A stretch of 47,882 nt of DNA, from assembly GCF_009601055.1 (NCBI RefSeq), contig NZ_WITI01000016.1, forward strand, positions 1 through 47,882, written 5' to 3'. The translations under genes and the position numbers were made by a program. Position 1 is the first letter of the stretch, and the number at the start of each line of letters is the position of its first letter. Source of the stretch: Lactococcus sp. dk101. GTDB lineage: Bacteria; Bacillota; Bacilli; Lactobacillales; Streptococcaceae. The notes beneath the pieces were generated by a model. The model saw nothing but the letters and a program-made list of their open reading frames with translations, had not been told where the DNA came from and ran no database searches. Shown here one piece after another: positions 1 through 8,284 of the stretch.

Positions 1-251
1 AACAAAAACTTTGGGAAGTGTGCTATAATCGTTCATATCAGTCATGCCCTTTCTAAACTTAGTTGGTTAAGAATAGAATAGCATGGCTGGTTTTATTTTG
101 CATTAAAATCAACTAGCAATTCGGGTATACAATTTAATATGTTATGATTTACGATGGTATTAAATATATTATTTACACTAAAAAAGAATAATTAGTCACT
201 TAATTTACATTTTTTAGTATCTTTAAAAATTATACATTAAATAGGAGAACC
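1..251. other. intergenic start of window
   Basis: AT-rich stretch with no convincing gene. An extended -10 like motif (TGC then TATAAT at 24-29) is visible on the plus strand, but its -35 region would be at the window edge and no reading frame follows it closely. The ribosome binding site of the next gene (AGGAG near 243) closes the region. Confidence 0.4.
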
Positions 252-812
252 ATGTTTAAAAAAACAACAAAGAGATTTTCAATCTCACTGCTCGTCTTGA
301 TCTTATTCTTATCCCCTCTGGGATACTTTAAATCTGTCAAAGCCGACACTTTCAAACCGCAAACCGCAACAAGCGTTTATGATGACCTGACTGGAAATTA
401 CGGACTGCTTGGAATTGCATCACAGTTTCATATTTTTGCAAAAGGCAATACAACATTGAACACCCACACCAATGGGAACATTGCGACAGCAAACCTAATC
501 GGAAATACCAACTTCGGTACCAATATCAAATCCGAAGAAACAGAACACGTTGCCGTTGAATATAGTTATATTCAAAACATCACTTCCATTAATGGCTCAT
601 CTGAAATCTCTGACCAAGCTGGTCGTAGCACAAAATTTGTCCTTGGGAATGCTGTAAAAACTGAACTTGTAGATAATGGGAACGCCGTTTCTGTAAATGG
701 CACGAAACTGGACCACATTAAAGCCGCATCAATCTATCAAGACAGTGCAACGTCAACTTATATTGACTTCGCTTCTGAATTCAGTAAATTGAACGCTGCT
801 TCTACAACTCTT

Positions 813-848
813 GCATCACAAGTTGCATCACAAGTTGCATCACAAGTC
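813..848 (+). repeat. three 12-bp tandem repeats in the surface-protein gene
   Basis: Three tandem copies of GCATCACAAGTT (the last ends in C) encode ASQV-ASQV-ASQV. They keep the reading frame and could vary in copy number by slippage. Confidence 0.8.
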
Positions 849-1349
849 GTTGAAAGTTCTGATTTCTCAGATATGAACAATCGTGTCATTGATTTTTCAA
901 ATGCAGCAGCTACAGATCAAATTTTTATCTCTATCGACGCTGATGTTCTTTCTGCATCAACGCCACTTAAAATTTCAAATCCGAACGGTGCCATGCTCGT
1001 CTTCAACGTTGTTGGTGCAAGTGATTCACTTAATATCAATTCTAAAATTGAATACGGAACTCGTGTCAATCACGAAACTGAAACATTTTCAGATGCAAAA
1101 ATCATGTGGAATTTCGGCAATAGCTTAAAAACATTGAATGTTAATGCGCCATTCCAGGGAACTGTACTGGCGCCTGAAGCTGCCGTTACTGCATATCAAA
1201 ACTTAGACGGAAGCATTATTGCTACTGATGTAACTATTAATGCAGAGTCTCACCGTTGGGACTTAGCACCTGTTTCAATTACAGCAGCATCAATCGTTGA
1301 TCCATCAACTTCTGAATCAACTTCAAGTAGCTCATCACTCAGTACGAGT

Positions 1350-1559
1350 CAAGAATCATCTACTCCACAATCTTCTTCGTCTAGTTCTACTCAAGAATCT
1401 TCTACTCCACAATCTTCTTCATCTAGCTCAACCCAAGAATCATCTACTCCACAATCTTCTTCATCTAGCTCTACTCAAGAATCTTCAACTCCACAATCTT
1501 CTTCATCTAGCTCTACTCAAGAATCATCTACTCCATAATCTTCTTCATCTAGTTCTACT
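1350..1559 (+). repeat. five 42-bp stalk repeats
   Basis: Five consecutive 42-bp units encode a 14-residue unit beginning QESSTPQSSS. The seventh codon is CAA in four units and TAA in the fifth (1536-1538), which is the nonsense mutation. Degenerate Ser/Thr-rich repeats continue to about 1740. Confidence 0.9.
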
Positions 1560-1884
1560 CAAGAATCTTCTACAACAGGATCTTCTTCAACAACAAGCCA
1601 AGATCCTGCAACTTCAACCTCTTCATCTAGCTCTAGTCAAGAATTAACAACAACTTCCTCTTCTACTAGCGAAGAACCAACTTCTACAACAGCTTCTTCT
1701 ACTGAAACTTCAACAACAGTTTCAAGCGAAGACAATAAAAATGATAAACAAGATACAACTACAGAAACAAGTGATGCCGATAGTCTTCCTCAAACAGGTG
1801 ACTCAGCAAATATCCTTCTTCCAATCGGCATTATTCTATTGAGTCTTGCAAGCCTTGCAGTTGTATTTAGAAAAAGAGCCTAAT

Positions 1885-1912
1885 AAAAAAGCGGAATGAT
1901 TTCCGCTTTTTT
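1885..1912. terminator. bidirectional rho-independent terminator
   Basis: The 12-bp stem AAAAAAGCGGAA / TTCCGCTTTTTT with loop TGAT lies between the convergent surface-protein and deacetylase genes. A and T tracts on both sides allow use from either direction. Confidence 0.9.
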
Positions 1913-3048
1913 TAATACCCTGTATAAACTTTTCCAGCTTCAATTCCGCCTTCTTTAGCTTTGAGCAATTCAGAGACCGTTACAAAAGTGTATCCTTTTG
2001 CCTTGAGTTGTTGAATGATTTGTGGAACTGCATCGACAGACCAACTGTGAATATCATGCATTAAAATGATGGCACCGTCGTGTGCACTATTGACAGCATT
2101 TTGGACAACAATCGGTGTATTATTAACATATTTCCAGTCATTGGTATCAATTGACCAATCTACTGCAGCCAAATTAGTTTGGGCAAGAGTGGTTTGATTA
2201 TATGACCCATACGGTGGTCTGAAGAAATTGGTGTTTTGTCCTGTTAAGCTATTGATATAGTCATGAGCAGATAGGATTTCTTCTTTTTGTTGAGCCGCTG
2301 TAAGTGTGACCAAATTTTTATGATCCCAGGTATGTGACGCAACTTCATTGCCATTTGCAGCTTCTGATTTGATAATGTCAGGATAAGCTTGTGCTTGTGA
2401 GCCTAATGCAAAGAAAGTTGCTTTTACGTCGTTGTCTGCTAAAATTTTAAGTAATTTTGGTGTCGTTACTGGACCAGGCCCGTCATCAAAACTGAGCGCA
2501 ATCAATTTTTTATTGGCATATTTTGCTTTTTCAGCAGCCGCAGCAGCGGCCGCTTTTTCTTTATCAATTTCTTTTTTAGATGCTGCAAGTTGAGTCGTTA
2601 AGGTTGTTTTTTCATTTTTCTCATAACTCGAAGTCAACGCTTTGATTTTTTCATTTGCTAGCTTATAATCCGCATCTGTCGTAGATTTTTTATAGGCTGC
2701 GAGAGCTGCTTTAGCCTGCGTCATGTTATCAACATATTTTTTTAGCGTTTTAATCTTTTCAGTGATTTGTGCCTTGTCTTCTGGATTAAGATGATCCGCT
2801 AACTTCAACGTGCTGTCGATGTTAGCTGTTGTTGGACTTTCGTAGGCTAGGGCTTGAGCTTTCAGCGCGGTATCTTTTTCTTTCTGATAAGCAGCAACTT
2901 TCGCTTCCTCAACTTGCTTGTCGTGATAGAGCTTTGCTCCAACTCCTACACCAATCAATACAAGCCCAATTGTAACAATACTGAGAACAAATGTTGATTT
3001 TTTGTGTTTCTTACTTCGACTTTGTCTTGATCTACTCCCTTGTCCCAT
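1912..3048 (-). CDS. membrane-anchored polysaccharide (peptidoglycan) deacetylase, NodB family
   Basis: The protein has a basic N-terminus, one membrane segment (about 19-40), an Ala/Lys-rich helical stalk (about 45-178) and a C-terminal NodB deacetylase domain. All five family motifs are visible: SFDDGP (186-191), SHTWDH (238-243) with the metal-binding histidines, RPPYG (277-281), DTNDW (301-305) and LMHDIH (329-334). Such enzymes remove acetyl groups from N-acetylglucosamine in the wall and can confer lysozyme resistance; PgdA is the closest described type. Exact substrate is inferred. The gene is monocistronic and convergent with the upstream surface-protein gene. Confidence 0.88.
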   Translation of the reverse strand: MGQGSRSRQSRSKKHKKSTFVLSIVTIGLVLIGVGVGAKLYHDKQVEEAKVAAYQKEKDTALKAQALAYESPTTANIDSTLKLADHLNPEDKAQITEKIKTLKKYVDNMTQAKAALAAYKKSTTDADYKLANEKIKALTSSYEKNEKTTLTTQLAASKKEIDKEKAAAAAAAEKAKYANKKLIALSFDDGPGPVTTPKLLKILADNDVKATFFALGSQAQAYPDIIKSEAANGNEVASHTWDHKNLVTLTAAQQKEEILSAHDYINSLTGQNTNFFRPPYGSYNQTTLAQTNLAAVDWSIDTNDWKYVNNTPIVVQNAVNSAHDGAIILMHDIHSWSVDAVPQIIQQLKAKGYTFVTVSELLKAKEGGIEAGKVYTGY

Positions 3049-3208
3049 TTTTCTTCCTCTATCCTAATCCTCAAAACAAGTGATTTGAAGCCTTTGTTGG
3101 CGTTCTCATTTTTCACTCATTATTTAATTCTATTTTAGCATATTCAATTTAAAAAATCACGAAATAAGAAATGATTTTTTAATCTTTTTGGAATTTATGT
3201 CATTAAAA

Positions 3209-3234
3209 AGAAAAGATACCGCTACCGGTATCTT
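3209..3234 (-). terminator. terminator of the trp-type transporter operon
   Basis: On the minus strand, the stem AAGATACCG / CGGTATCTT with a 4-nt loop is followed by TTTCTTTTT. The stop codon of the last operon gene overlaps the stem. Confidence 0.85.
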
Positions 3235-3712
3235 ATGCTTTATTTTCTTCTTTTATTTCTTTTTCTTCTGCTTCTTTGTCAATTTTTTCCAATTTATTGA
3301 TCCGATTTAAAAGTTGGCGTTCTCCAAGCAGGATAACCAAGAGCAAGATGCCCCAGCCTCCCATAATACTTGCTGTATGGATTAAGCCGTCACCATTTGG
3401 CGTCAAGAAAACGCGACTAGGATATCTATCAACGACGTAAACACTCACTTTGTCCCCACTATCTCCCAACTTACTAAAATAGACATCGAGCGGTCGACGT
3501 TCGATGGTTTTTCCATCCCACTCAAACTCAACTTCGTGAATAAAACGGAAATCGTCCCCTTGAATAATGGTGGCTGTCATTTTCGTCTTTTCTAAATTTT
3601 TATTGGCCATATGAACGCCAATTTGTGAAATTGCTGAAGCAATCAATGCAGCAGCAACAATGAGCATGATGAGTCTTACGATGCGTTCAATCAATGGAAT
3701 AATTTTTTTCAT
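3233..3712 (-). CDS. small membrane protein with two transmembrane segments (DUF3592-like)
   Basis: This 159-residue protein has an N-terminal membrane segment (about 12-32), an extracytoplasmic region of about 75 residues and a second segment (about 113-130), followed by a charged Glu/Lys tail. The middle region, with WDGKTIE and VYFSKLGDSGDKVSVYV, resembles DUF3592 proteins; this is a weak recognition. Its ATG overlaps the stop of the upstream ATPase gene (ATGA), so it is translationally coupled to the ABC transporter and is probably an accessory protein. Function unknown. Confidence 0.7.
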   Translation of the reverse strand: MKKIIPLIERIVRLIMLIVAAALIASAISQIGVHMANKNLEKTKMTATIIQGDDFRFIHEVEFEWDGKTIERRPLDVYFSKLGDSGDKVSVYVVDRYPSRVFLTPNGDGLIHTASIMGGWGILLLVILLGERQLLNRINKLEKIDKEAEEKEIKEENKA

Positions 3713-4464
3713 TCAAATATCCTATAAAAGTCTTCTAGTTTCATTTGTGATTTAGTTGCCGAATTTATATCTTTAACTATTTTACCACTTTTCATGACTA
3801 AAAGTCGATTACCAAACCTTAAAGCATCTTCCATTTGATGCGTAATCATTAGACTGGTGAGTTGTTCGCTTTTAATGACATTATCTGTAAGTTCCATAAT
3901 GGCTTTTGAGGTTTTCGGATCAAGTGCAGCTGTATGTTCATCTAATAGAAGTAACTCAGGTTTTTGCAAGGTAGCCATCAGTAATGACAGCACTTGTCGT
4001 TGGCCACCTGACAGGTTTCCTGTTGGACTCGTCAAGTGATTTTCTAAGCCATTGCCTATTTGCTCTGCCTTTTTTAGGAAGGTCTCTTGAATATTTTTTG
4101 TATTCGTGATTTTTAAGCCACGCTTCTTGCCTCGGAGCTGAGCAACTACCAAATTTTCAAGAACCGTCATCCGAGGTGCTGTTCCCATTTTCGGATCTTG
4201 AAAGACACGCGCCAGATATTTTGAACGTGCCTGCGGCGTTTTCTTGGTCATATCATGACCGAGTATAAAAATTTGCCCTTCTGTCAGCATGAGATTACCA
4301 GAGATAACATTAAAGAGGGTTGACTTTCCTGCCCCGTTCCCCCCAACAATCGTAATAAAGTCTTGCGGGAAGATACTTAATGAGACATTATCTAAAATAA
4401 TTTTCTTTTCCGTACCGTTGTCAACGATGACAGTGGCATTTTTTAACTCAATGATGGCTTGCAT
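3709..4464 (-). CDS. trpZ: ABC transporter ATP-binding protein, TrpZ type
   Basis: This is a complete 251-residue ABC ATPase: Walker A GGNGAGKST (41-49), signature LSGGQ (151-155), Walker B LLLLDE (171-176) and the switch histidine in MITHQ. It would power the permease encoded immediately upstream, whose 3' end it overlaps by 17 nt. The gene trio binding protein-permease-ATPase matches the streptococcal trpXYZ layout. The tryptophan assignment rests on that resemblance and on the two Trp codons in the operon leader peptide. Confidence 0.85.
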   Translation of the reverse strand: MQAIIELKNATVIVDNGTEKKIILDNVSLSIFPQDFITIVGGNGAGKSTLFNVISGNLMLTEGQIFILGHDMTKKTPQARSKYLARVFQDPKMGTAPRMTVLENLVVAQLRGKKRGLKITNTKNIQETFLKKAEQIGNGLENHLTSPTGNLSGGQRQVLSLLMATLQKPELLLLDEHTAALDPKTSKAIMELTDNVIKSEQLTSLMITHQMEDALRFGNRLLVMKSGKIVKDINSATKSQMKLEDFYRIFE

Positions 4465-5296
4465 TTAGTTTTACCCCCTTGAAAAATTTATCTCTAAAGG
4501 TCGGTATCATTAAACAAATGGCTAAAATAATGGCACTAAAGAGTTTTAGATAGCTGGTATCAAGTCCAATCGTAATCACACCTAAAATCAAGAATTGATA
4601 GAAGATTGACCCAATGACAATCGTAATCAAGCGTTCAAGCATTGAGACATTGGCAAAGAAAACTTCTCCAATGATAATTGCTGCAAGCCCAATAACAATG
4701 ATGCCAATACCCTTTGAAACATCTGCGTAACCGTCATTTTGACAGACCAAAGCACCAGAGAGTGCGATAATCCCGTTTGATACAATCAATCCTAAAAGTT
4801 CCATTCGATTGGTATTGATGCCAAAGCTGGTGGCCATTTCAGGATTGTCTCCGGTTGCGATAAATGCTTGACCCAAGTCGGTTGTCAGAAAGAAAATCAT
4901 TGCCCCAATGACCAAAATTACAGCAATCAAGCTGACCCAGATGGATTGTAATCTGGGATAGCCCAACATACCTAGATTTGCTTGCCCCATCACCATAAGC
5001 ATGATTGAATTACTGGAGGTCATCACCAAAATTCCAGCAAGCAGGGTCGGAATTTTTCCATTGACATAGAGTAAGCCCGTCGCAAGACCAGCTAAACAAC
5101 CCGCTAAAAATGCACACAGGGTAGCCAAAATCGGATTGACGCCGTGGACAATCAAGGTCACTGCCACTGCGCCACCGAGCGGAAAACTTCCCTCTGTCGT
5201 CATATCTGGGAAATTCAGAATGCGGAAAGTCATGAAAATTCCTAATCCTAAAATAGCCCACAACAAGCCTTGATTGATTGTTGAAATAATGGTCAT
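4448..5296 (-). CDS. trpY: ABC transporter permease, TrpY type
   Basis: A 282-residue, very hydrophobic protein with about eight to nine membrane helices, of the branched-chain amino-acid/ribose permease superfamily (BPD_transp_2). It contains LNFPDMTTEGSFPLGGAV near residue 27, which is typical of the permeases that partner ABC_sub_bind proteins. It lies between the binding-protein and ATPase genes with 24 nt and -17 nt spacing, so it is the membrane channel of the same importer. Confidence 0.85.
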   Translation of the reverse strand: MTIISTINQGLLWAILGLGIFMTFRILNFPDMTTEGSFPLGGAVAVTLIVHGVNPILATLCAFLAGCLAGLATGLLYVNGKIPTLLAGILVMTSSNSIMLMVMGQANLGMLGYPRLQSIWVSLIAVILVIGAMIFFLTTDLGQAFIATGDNPEMATSFGINTNRMELLGLIVSNGIIALSGALVCQNDGYADVSKGIGIIVIGLAAIIIGEVFFANVSMLERLITIVIGSIFYQFLILGVITIGLDTSYLKLFSAIILAICLMIPTFRDKFFKGVKLNASHH

Positions 5297-5320
5297 TTGA
5301 TGTCCTTTCTATTGAAGTAA

Positions 5321-6298
5321 TTATTTAGTCGTTGCAACACTCAAAACGCTTTGAGGAATGGTAATGCCAAGTGCTTTGGCTGTTTTTGTATTGACAACTG
5401 GTGTTGTATGGTCGTAAAAATCAACAGGAATGCTACTTACTTTTTTACCTTTGAGAATTTCTGCAGCGATTTTACCTGTTTGAATGCCTAATTCACGTTG
5501 ATTGATACTAACTGCGGCAAGTCCACCTTGTTCAACCATGGTATCAACGGATGGGAATACAGGAATTTTAGCTGCATTGGTAATTTGAAGCACGTTGTTA
5601 AAGGCTGAAGCAATGGTATTGTCATTACCGACATAGAATGCTTGAACTTCTTTGCTGGCAACTGTTACAGTATTTGTGATGTCGTTTGATGATGAAATCG
5701 CATAAGCTTTGACAGTCAAGCCGTTTTCTTTAGCGACTTTGGTAAATCCTTCAACTTGTGATTTTGAATTGGCTTCAGATGAAGTATAAAGGACACCTAC
5801 CGTTTTCAAATTAGGCATGATTTCTTTCATCAATTTGATTTCTTTAGCAAATGGGAAGCGGTCAGAAACGCCTGTGATATTGCCTTCTGGTGTGTTGACA
5901 TTCTTGATTAGATTAGCACCGACAGGATCGGTTACTGCACCCATGACAATCGGTGTCTTGCTTGTCGCATTGGCCAGCGCTTGAACTGCTGGAGTTGCTA
6001 CACCAATCAAGACATCATTGTTTTCGGAGTTCAATTGTCCAGCCATGGTTTGAAGTTTTGACTGGTCTGCTTCACCATTGTAAAAATTGATTTGGGCATT
6101 TGAGAAGCCTTCTTTTTTCAATTCATCTTCGGCGCCTTTGGTAATGGCATCAAGAGCAGGATGCGTTACGAATTGTAAAATTCCGATTTTAACTTGTTTA
6201 TTCTTTGTTGCACTTTGGCTGGTCTTTGGTATAAAGACGGCAACAAGGGCTACGACGACGATAAGAGCAATGACGATTAACATTTTTTTATTTTTCAT
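5321..6298 (-). CDS. trpX: ABC transporter substrate-binding protein, TrpX type
   Basis: A 325-residue ABC_sub_bind (PF04392-like) protein. The N-terminus is an uncleaved-looking hydrophobic anchor (about residues 5-22) without a lipobox cysteine. The mature part begins near KIGILQFVTHPALDAI and contains NDVLIGVATPAVQA and GNDNTIASAFNNV, typical of the family. I chose the ATG at 6298 because AAAAGGA lies at a good distance; an upstream TTG at 6325 has no Shine-Dalgarno. First gene of the operon behind the Trp-codon leader. Tryptophan as ligand is inferred. Confidence 0.85.
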   Translation of the reverse strand: MKNKKMLIVIALIVVVALVAVFIPKTSQSATKNKQVKIGILQFVTHPALDAITKGAEDELKKEGFSNAQINFYNGEADQSKLQTMAGQLNSENNDVLIGVATPAVQALANATSKTPIVMGAVTDPVGANLIKNVNTPEGNITGVSDRFPFAKEIKLMKEIMPNLKTVGVLYTSSEANSKSQVEGFTKVAKENGLTVKAYAISSSNDITNTVTVASKEVQAFYVGNDNTIASAFNNVLQITNAAKIPVFPSVDTMVEQGGLAAVSINQRELGIQTGKIAAEILKGKKVSSIPVDFYDHTTPVVNTKTAKALGITIPQSVLSVATTK

Positions 6299-6353
6299 AA
6301 GTGTGTTTTCCTTTTCAATTTCCAATAAAGGTATTCTTTAGATGGTTTATTTT

Positions 6354-6519
6354 CAAAAAGAAAGACCGAATAGTCTTTTTATCCTATCCGGTCCACTATT
6401 TTTAGAATCACCGGCATAGATACTTTTTGAAAGTACTTCAAAATTGTATCCATGCCTACTGCACAAATACAACTTCACAAACGCCAGCTTTGCCATGATT
6501 TGAAGTTCGATTTAAACAT
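6354..6519 (-). promoter_or_regulatory. leader-peptide attenuator with conserved RNA core, upstream of trpX
   Basis: In RNA order this contains: a leader peptide with two Trp codons (6519-6475); hairpin A (6472-6444), 12 pairs with three G-U, starting 2 nt after the leader stop codon; hairpin B (6456-6413), a GGCAUGGAUAC / GUAUCUAUGCC stem with an inner UUUUGA/UCAAAA stem; the sequence GGUGAUUCU; then a terminator with 10-bp stem (6393-6384 / 6373-6364) and a U-rich tail (to 6354). Hairpins A and B share the strand 6444-6455 and cannot coexist. The core 6404-6456 closely matches 29544-29595. How the core controls the terminator is not resolved: a possible CCGGU:ACCGG pairing (6410-6414 with 6388-6392) competes with the terminator. 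Confidence 0.8.
6475..6519 (-). CDS. 14-residue leader peptide with two Trp codons
   Basis: The peptide is MFKSNFKSWQSWRL, with tandem-spaced TGG codons at positions 9 and 12, three codons before the stop. AAAGGAG lies 7 nt before the ATG. The stop codon is 2 nt from the first strand of hairpin A, so a ribosome paused at the Trp codons would cover that strand. This is the arrangement expected for ribosome-mediated attenuation sensing charged tRNA-Trp. Confidence 0.8.
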   Translation of the reverse strand: MFKSNFKSWQSWRL

Positions 6520-6549
6520 AATGATTCTCCTTTTGTAATTTTTTTATTT

Positions 6550-6578
6550 AGTATAAACCAATATTTGATAAAATGCAA
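6550..6578 (-). promoter_or_regulatory. promoter of the trpXYZ-type operon
   Basis: Minus-strand -35 TTGCAT (6578-6573), 17-bp spacer and -10 TATACT (6555-6550). Transcription would start about 25 nt before the leader-peptide ATG. Confidence 0.7.
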
Positions 6579-6586
6579 GAGAAAAG

Positions 6587-6616
6587 TTGACAAATTTATG
6601 ATAAAATTAAGATTAA
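6587..6616 (+). promoter_or_regulatory. probable rqcH promoter
   Basis: A perfect -35 TTGACA at 6587-6592 with a weak -10 (GATTAA, 6611-6616, 18-bp spacing). It is divergent from the trpX promoter, and the palindrome at 6624 would lie at or just after the transcription start. Confidence 0.5.
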
Positions 6617-6623
6617 TGACTTT

Positions 6624-6637
6624 TGTCAGTACTGACA
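6624..6637. repeat. iterated palindrome copy 1 (TGTCAG-TA-CTGACA)
   Basis: Exact copy in the 5' untranslated region of rqcH, 21 bp before the ATG. Confidence 0.95.
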
Positions 6638-6658
6638 AATATGAAAAGAGGCAAATCC

Positions 6659-8284
6659 ATGTCCTTTGATGGCATATTTTTACACCACATGACCAGCGAA
6701 TTGGTTCAGTCCCTCGAAGGTGGCCGAATTCAAAAGGTCAATCAGGCTTTTGAGCAAGAACTCGTCTTGTCTGTCCGCAGTGAGCGTAAAACACAAAAAC
6801 TTTTATTATCGGCACACCCGACTTTCGGCCGTGTCCAACGTACTCAAACGGAATTCCAAAATCCACAAAATCCGAGCAATTTTGTCATGATTTTAAGAAA
6901 ATACTTGGCTGGTGCCTTGATTGAAAAAATTGAACAGGTCGGCAATGACCGTCAATTATGGTTCCATATTTCAAGTAAAGATGAAATCGGCGACACCATG
7001 AATATTGCATTGGTAGTTGAAATCATGGGCAAGCACAGCAATATTATTTTGCTTGATAAAACCAGCATGCGCATTATTGAGTCCATTAAACACGTTGGAT
7101 TTTCACAAAACCAATATCGGACAATTTTACCAGGTTCTACTTATATTGCACCGCCATTATCAACCGAAAATAATCCCTTCACAGCTTCTGACGAAATGAT
7201 TTTTGAAGCCTTACAACTTTCAAACTTACAAAAAACCTTTCAAGGGATTGGACGAGACAGTCTTAAAACTCTGTCAGAGCTGACAGTTCCTGAATTTAAA
7301 GCAGTTTTAAATACTTCTTTCCCATCCATCTATGCCAATGACAGCTTTTCAAGCTTGCATTTGAAAGACGAACTGAGTAAAAGCTTTGATAGCCTTTCAG
7401 AAATGCTTGATTTTTATTATGGTGACAAGGCTGAACGCGACCGGGTCAAACAAATTGGCTCTGAAGTGATCAAAAAAGTTCAGAATGAATTGAAGAAAAA
7501 CCGTGATAAATTAAAGAAACAAGAAAAAGAATTAGCCGCCACAGAAAATGCTGAAATTTTCCGACAAAAAGGCGAGTTACTCAATACATTTTTGCACCTT
7601 GTCCCTAATGACAAGCCCACAGTGACACTGGATAATTATTATACCAATGAACCACTTGAAATAGCGCTTGATTTATCAAAAACACCCGCTCAAAATGCGC
7701 AACGTTACTTCCACCGCTACCAAAAATTAAAACAGGCAGTTAAATTTTTAGGTGACCAAATCAACAATACCAAGCAAACCATTCTTTATTTGGAATCTGT
7801 TGAGTCCAATTTGGAAAATGCTGATGTGCCAGAGATTGCCGATATTCGTGAAGAATTGATTCAAACGGGTTATATTAAACAAAAACATCGCAATAAAAAA
7901 CAAAAATTGGCTGCTCCTGAAAAATACGAGGCGGAAGATGGCACCATTATTATTGTCGGTAAAAACAATTTGCAAAATGAACAAGTCAGTTTCAAACTAA
8001 GTAAAAAAGGCGATACCTGGTTCCACGTTAAAGATATTCCCGGTTCTCATGTTTTGATAACTGGAAATCCAAATCCTTCTGACGAGACCGTTACTTTCGC
8101 GGGTGAGTTGGCTGCTTATTTTTCAAAGGCAAGAAATTCAAATTTGATTCAAGTCGATGTTTTAGATGCGAAAAAGCTGCACAAACCAACTGGAACTCCT
8201 CCAGGATTTGTAACCTACAATCGTGAAAAAACCATTCGTGTGACGCCAGATGAAGAAAAGATTAAAAGTAGGAAAATCAAATGA
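6659..8284 (+). CDS. rqcH: ribosome quality control protein RqcH (NFACT family, 'fibronectin-binding')
   Basis: This 541-residue protein is the bacterial NEMF/Rqc2 homologue, which binds obstructed 50S subunits and recruits tRNA-Ala to add C-terminal Ala tails that target stalled chains for degradation. The order is an NFACT-N domain with the invariant Asp-Arg pair at D97-R98 (GNDRQLWF), a long coiled coil (about 275-330), and a C-terminal NFACT-R domain with GDTWFHVKDIPGSH and HKPTGTPPG. I chose the ATG at 6659 because AAAGAGG precedes it and MSFDG is the family N-terminus; a TTG at 6623 would start inside the palindrome. Its stop overlaps the rlmA start (ATGA). Confidence 0.95.
   Translation: MSFDGIFLHHMTSELVQSLEGGRIQKVNQAFEQELVLSVRSERKTQKLLLSAHPTFGRVQRTQTEFQNPQNPSNFVMILRKYLAGALIEKIEQVGNDRQLWFHISSKDEIGDTMNIALVVEIMGKHSNIILLDKTSMRIIESIKHVGFSQNQYRTILPGSTYIAPPLSTENNPFTASDEMIFEALQLSNLQKTFQGIGRDSLKTLSELTVPEFKAVLNTSFPSIYANDSFSSLHLKDELSKSFDSLSEMLDFYYGDKAERDRVKQIGSEVIKKVQNELKKNRDKLKKQEKELAATENAEIFRQKGELLNTFLHLVPNDKPTVTLDNYYTNEPLEIALDLSKTPAQNAQRYFHRYQKLKQAVKFLGDQINNTKQTILYLESVESNLENADVPEIADIREELIQTGYIKQKHRNKKQKLAAPEKYEAEDGTIIIVGKNNLQNEQVSFKLSKKGDTWFHVKDIPGSHVLITGNPNPSDETVTFAGELAAYFSKARNSNLIQVDVLDAKKLHKPTGTPPGFVTYNREKTIRVTPDEEKIKSRKIK
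7272..7285. repeat. iterated palindrome copy 2 (TGTCAG-AG-CTGACA)
   Basis: Exact copy inside rqcH, read as L-S-E-L-T. Flanking C and G extend the arms to 7 bp. Confidence 0.95.

Larger units (their letters stand above)
252..1883 (+). pseudogene. choice-of-anchor A, LPXTG surface protein interrupted by an in-frame stop
   Basis: A Sec signal peptide (about residues 1-32, Lys-rich start and ending near VKA-D) is followed by a choice-of-anchor A type domain (about residues 40-345, ending near ESHRWDL), as in secreted Gram-positive adhesin-like proteins. Next comes a Ser/Thr/Pro/Gln-rich stalk. The reading frame meets TAA at 1536-1538, in a 42-bp stalk repeat where the sister repeats have CAA (Gln). 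The same frame continues without another stop to TAA at 1881-1883 and encodes LPQTG, a hydrophobic segment and an RKRA tail, i.e. a complete sortase anchor. Intact, the protein would be 543 residues. As it stands, translation gives 428 residues with no anchor, so the product would be secreted unless the stop is read through or is a sequencing error. The ligand is not predictable. Confidence 0.85.

Noticed and set aside
1350-1559. CRISPR-like array
   Set aside because: The repeats are contiguous coding units without spacers; no CRISPR array or cas gene was seen anywhere in the window.
1297-1647. Overlapping Leu/His-rich reading frame in the serine-repeat stalk
   Set aside because: It is the +1 shadow of the repeat region; no ribosome binding site and composition dictated by the repeats.
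6354-6519. T-box riboswitch in front of trpX
   Set aside because: No T-box sequence or specifier stem; a leader peptide with Trp codons explains it better.
6456-6638. 60-codon minus-strand frame over the trpX leader
   Set aside because: It runs through promoter, leader and hairpins with no good start; the 14-codon leader peptide in another frame has the Shine-Dalgarno.
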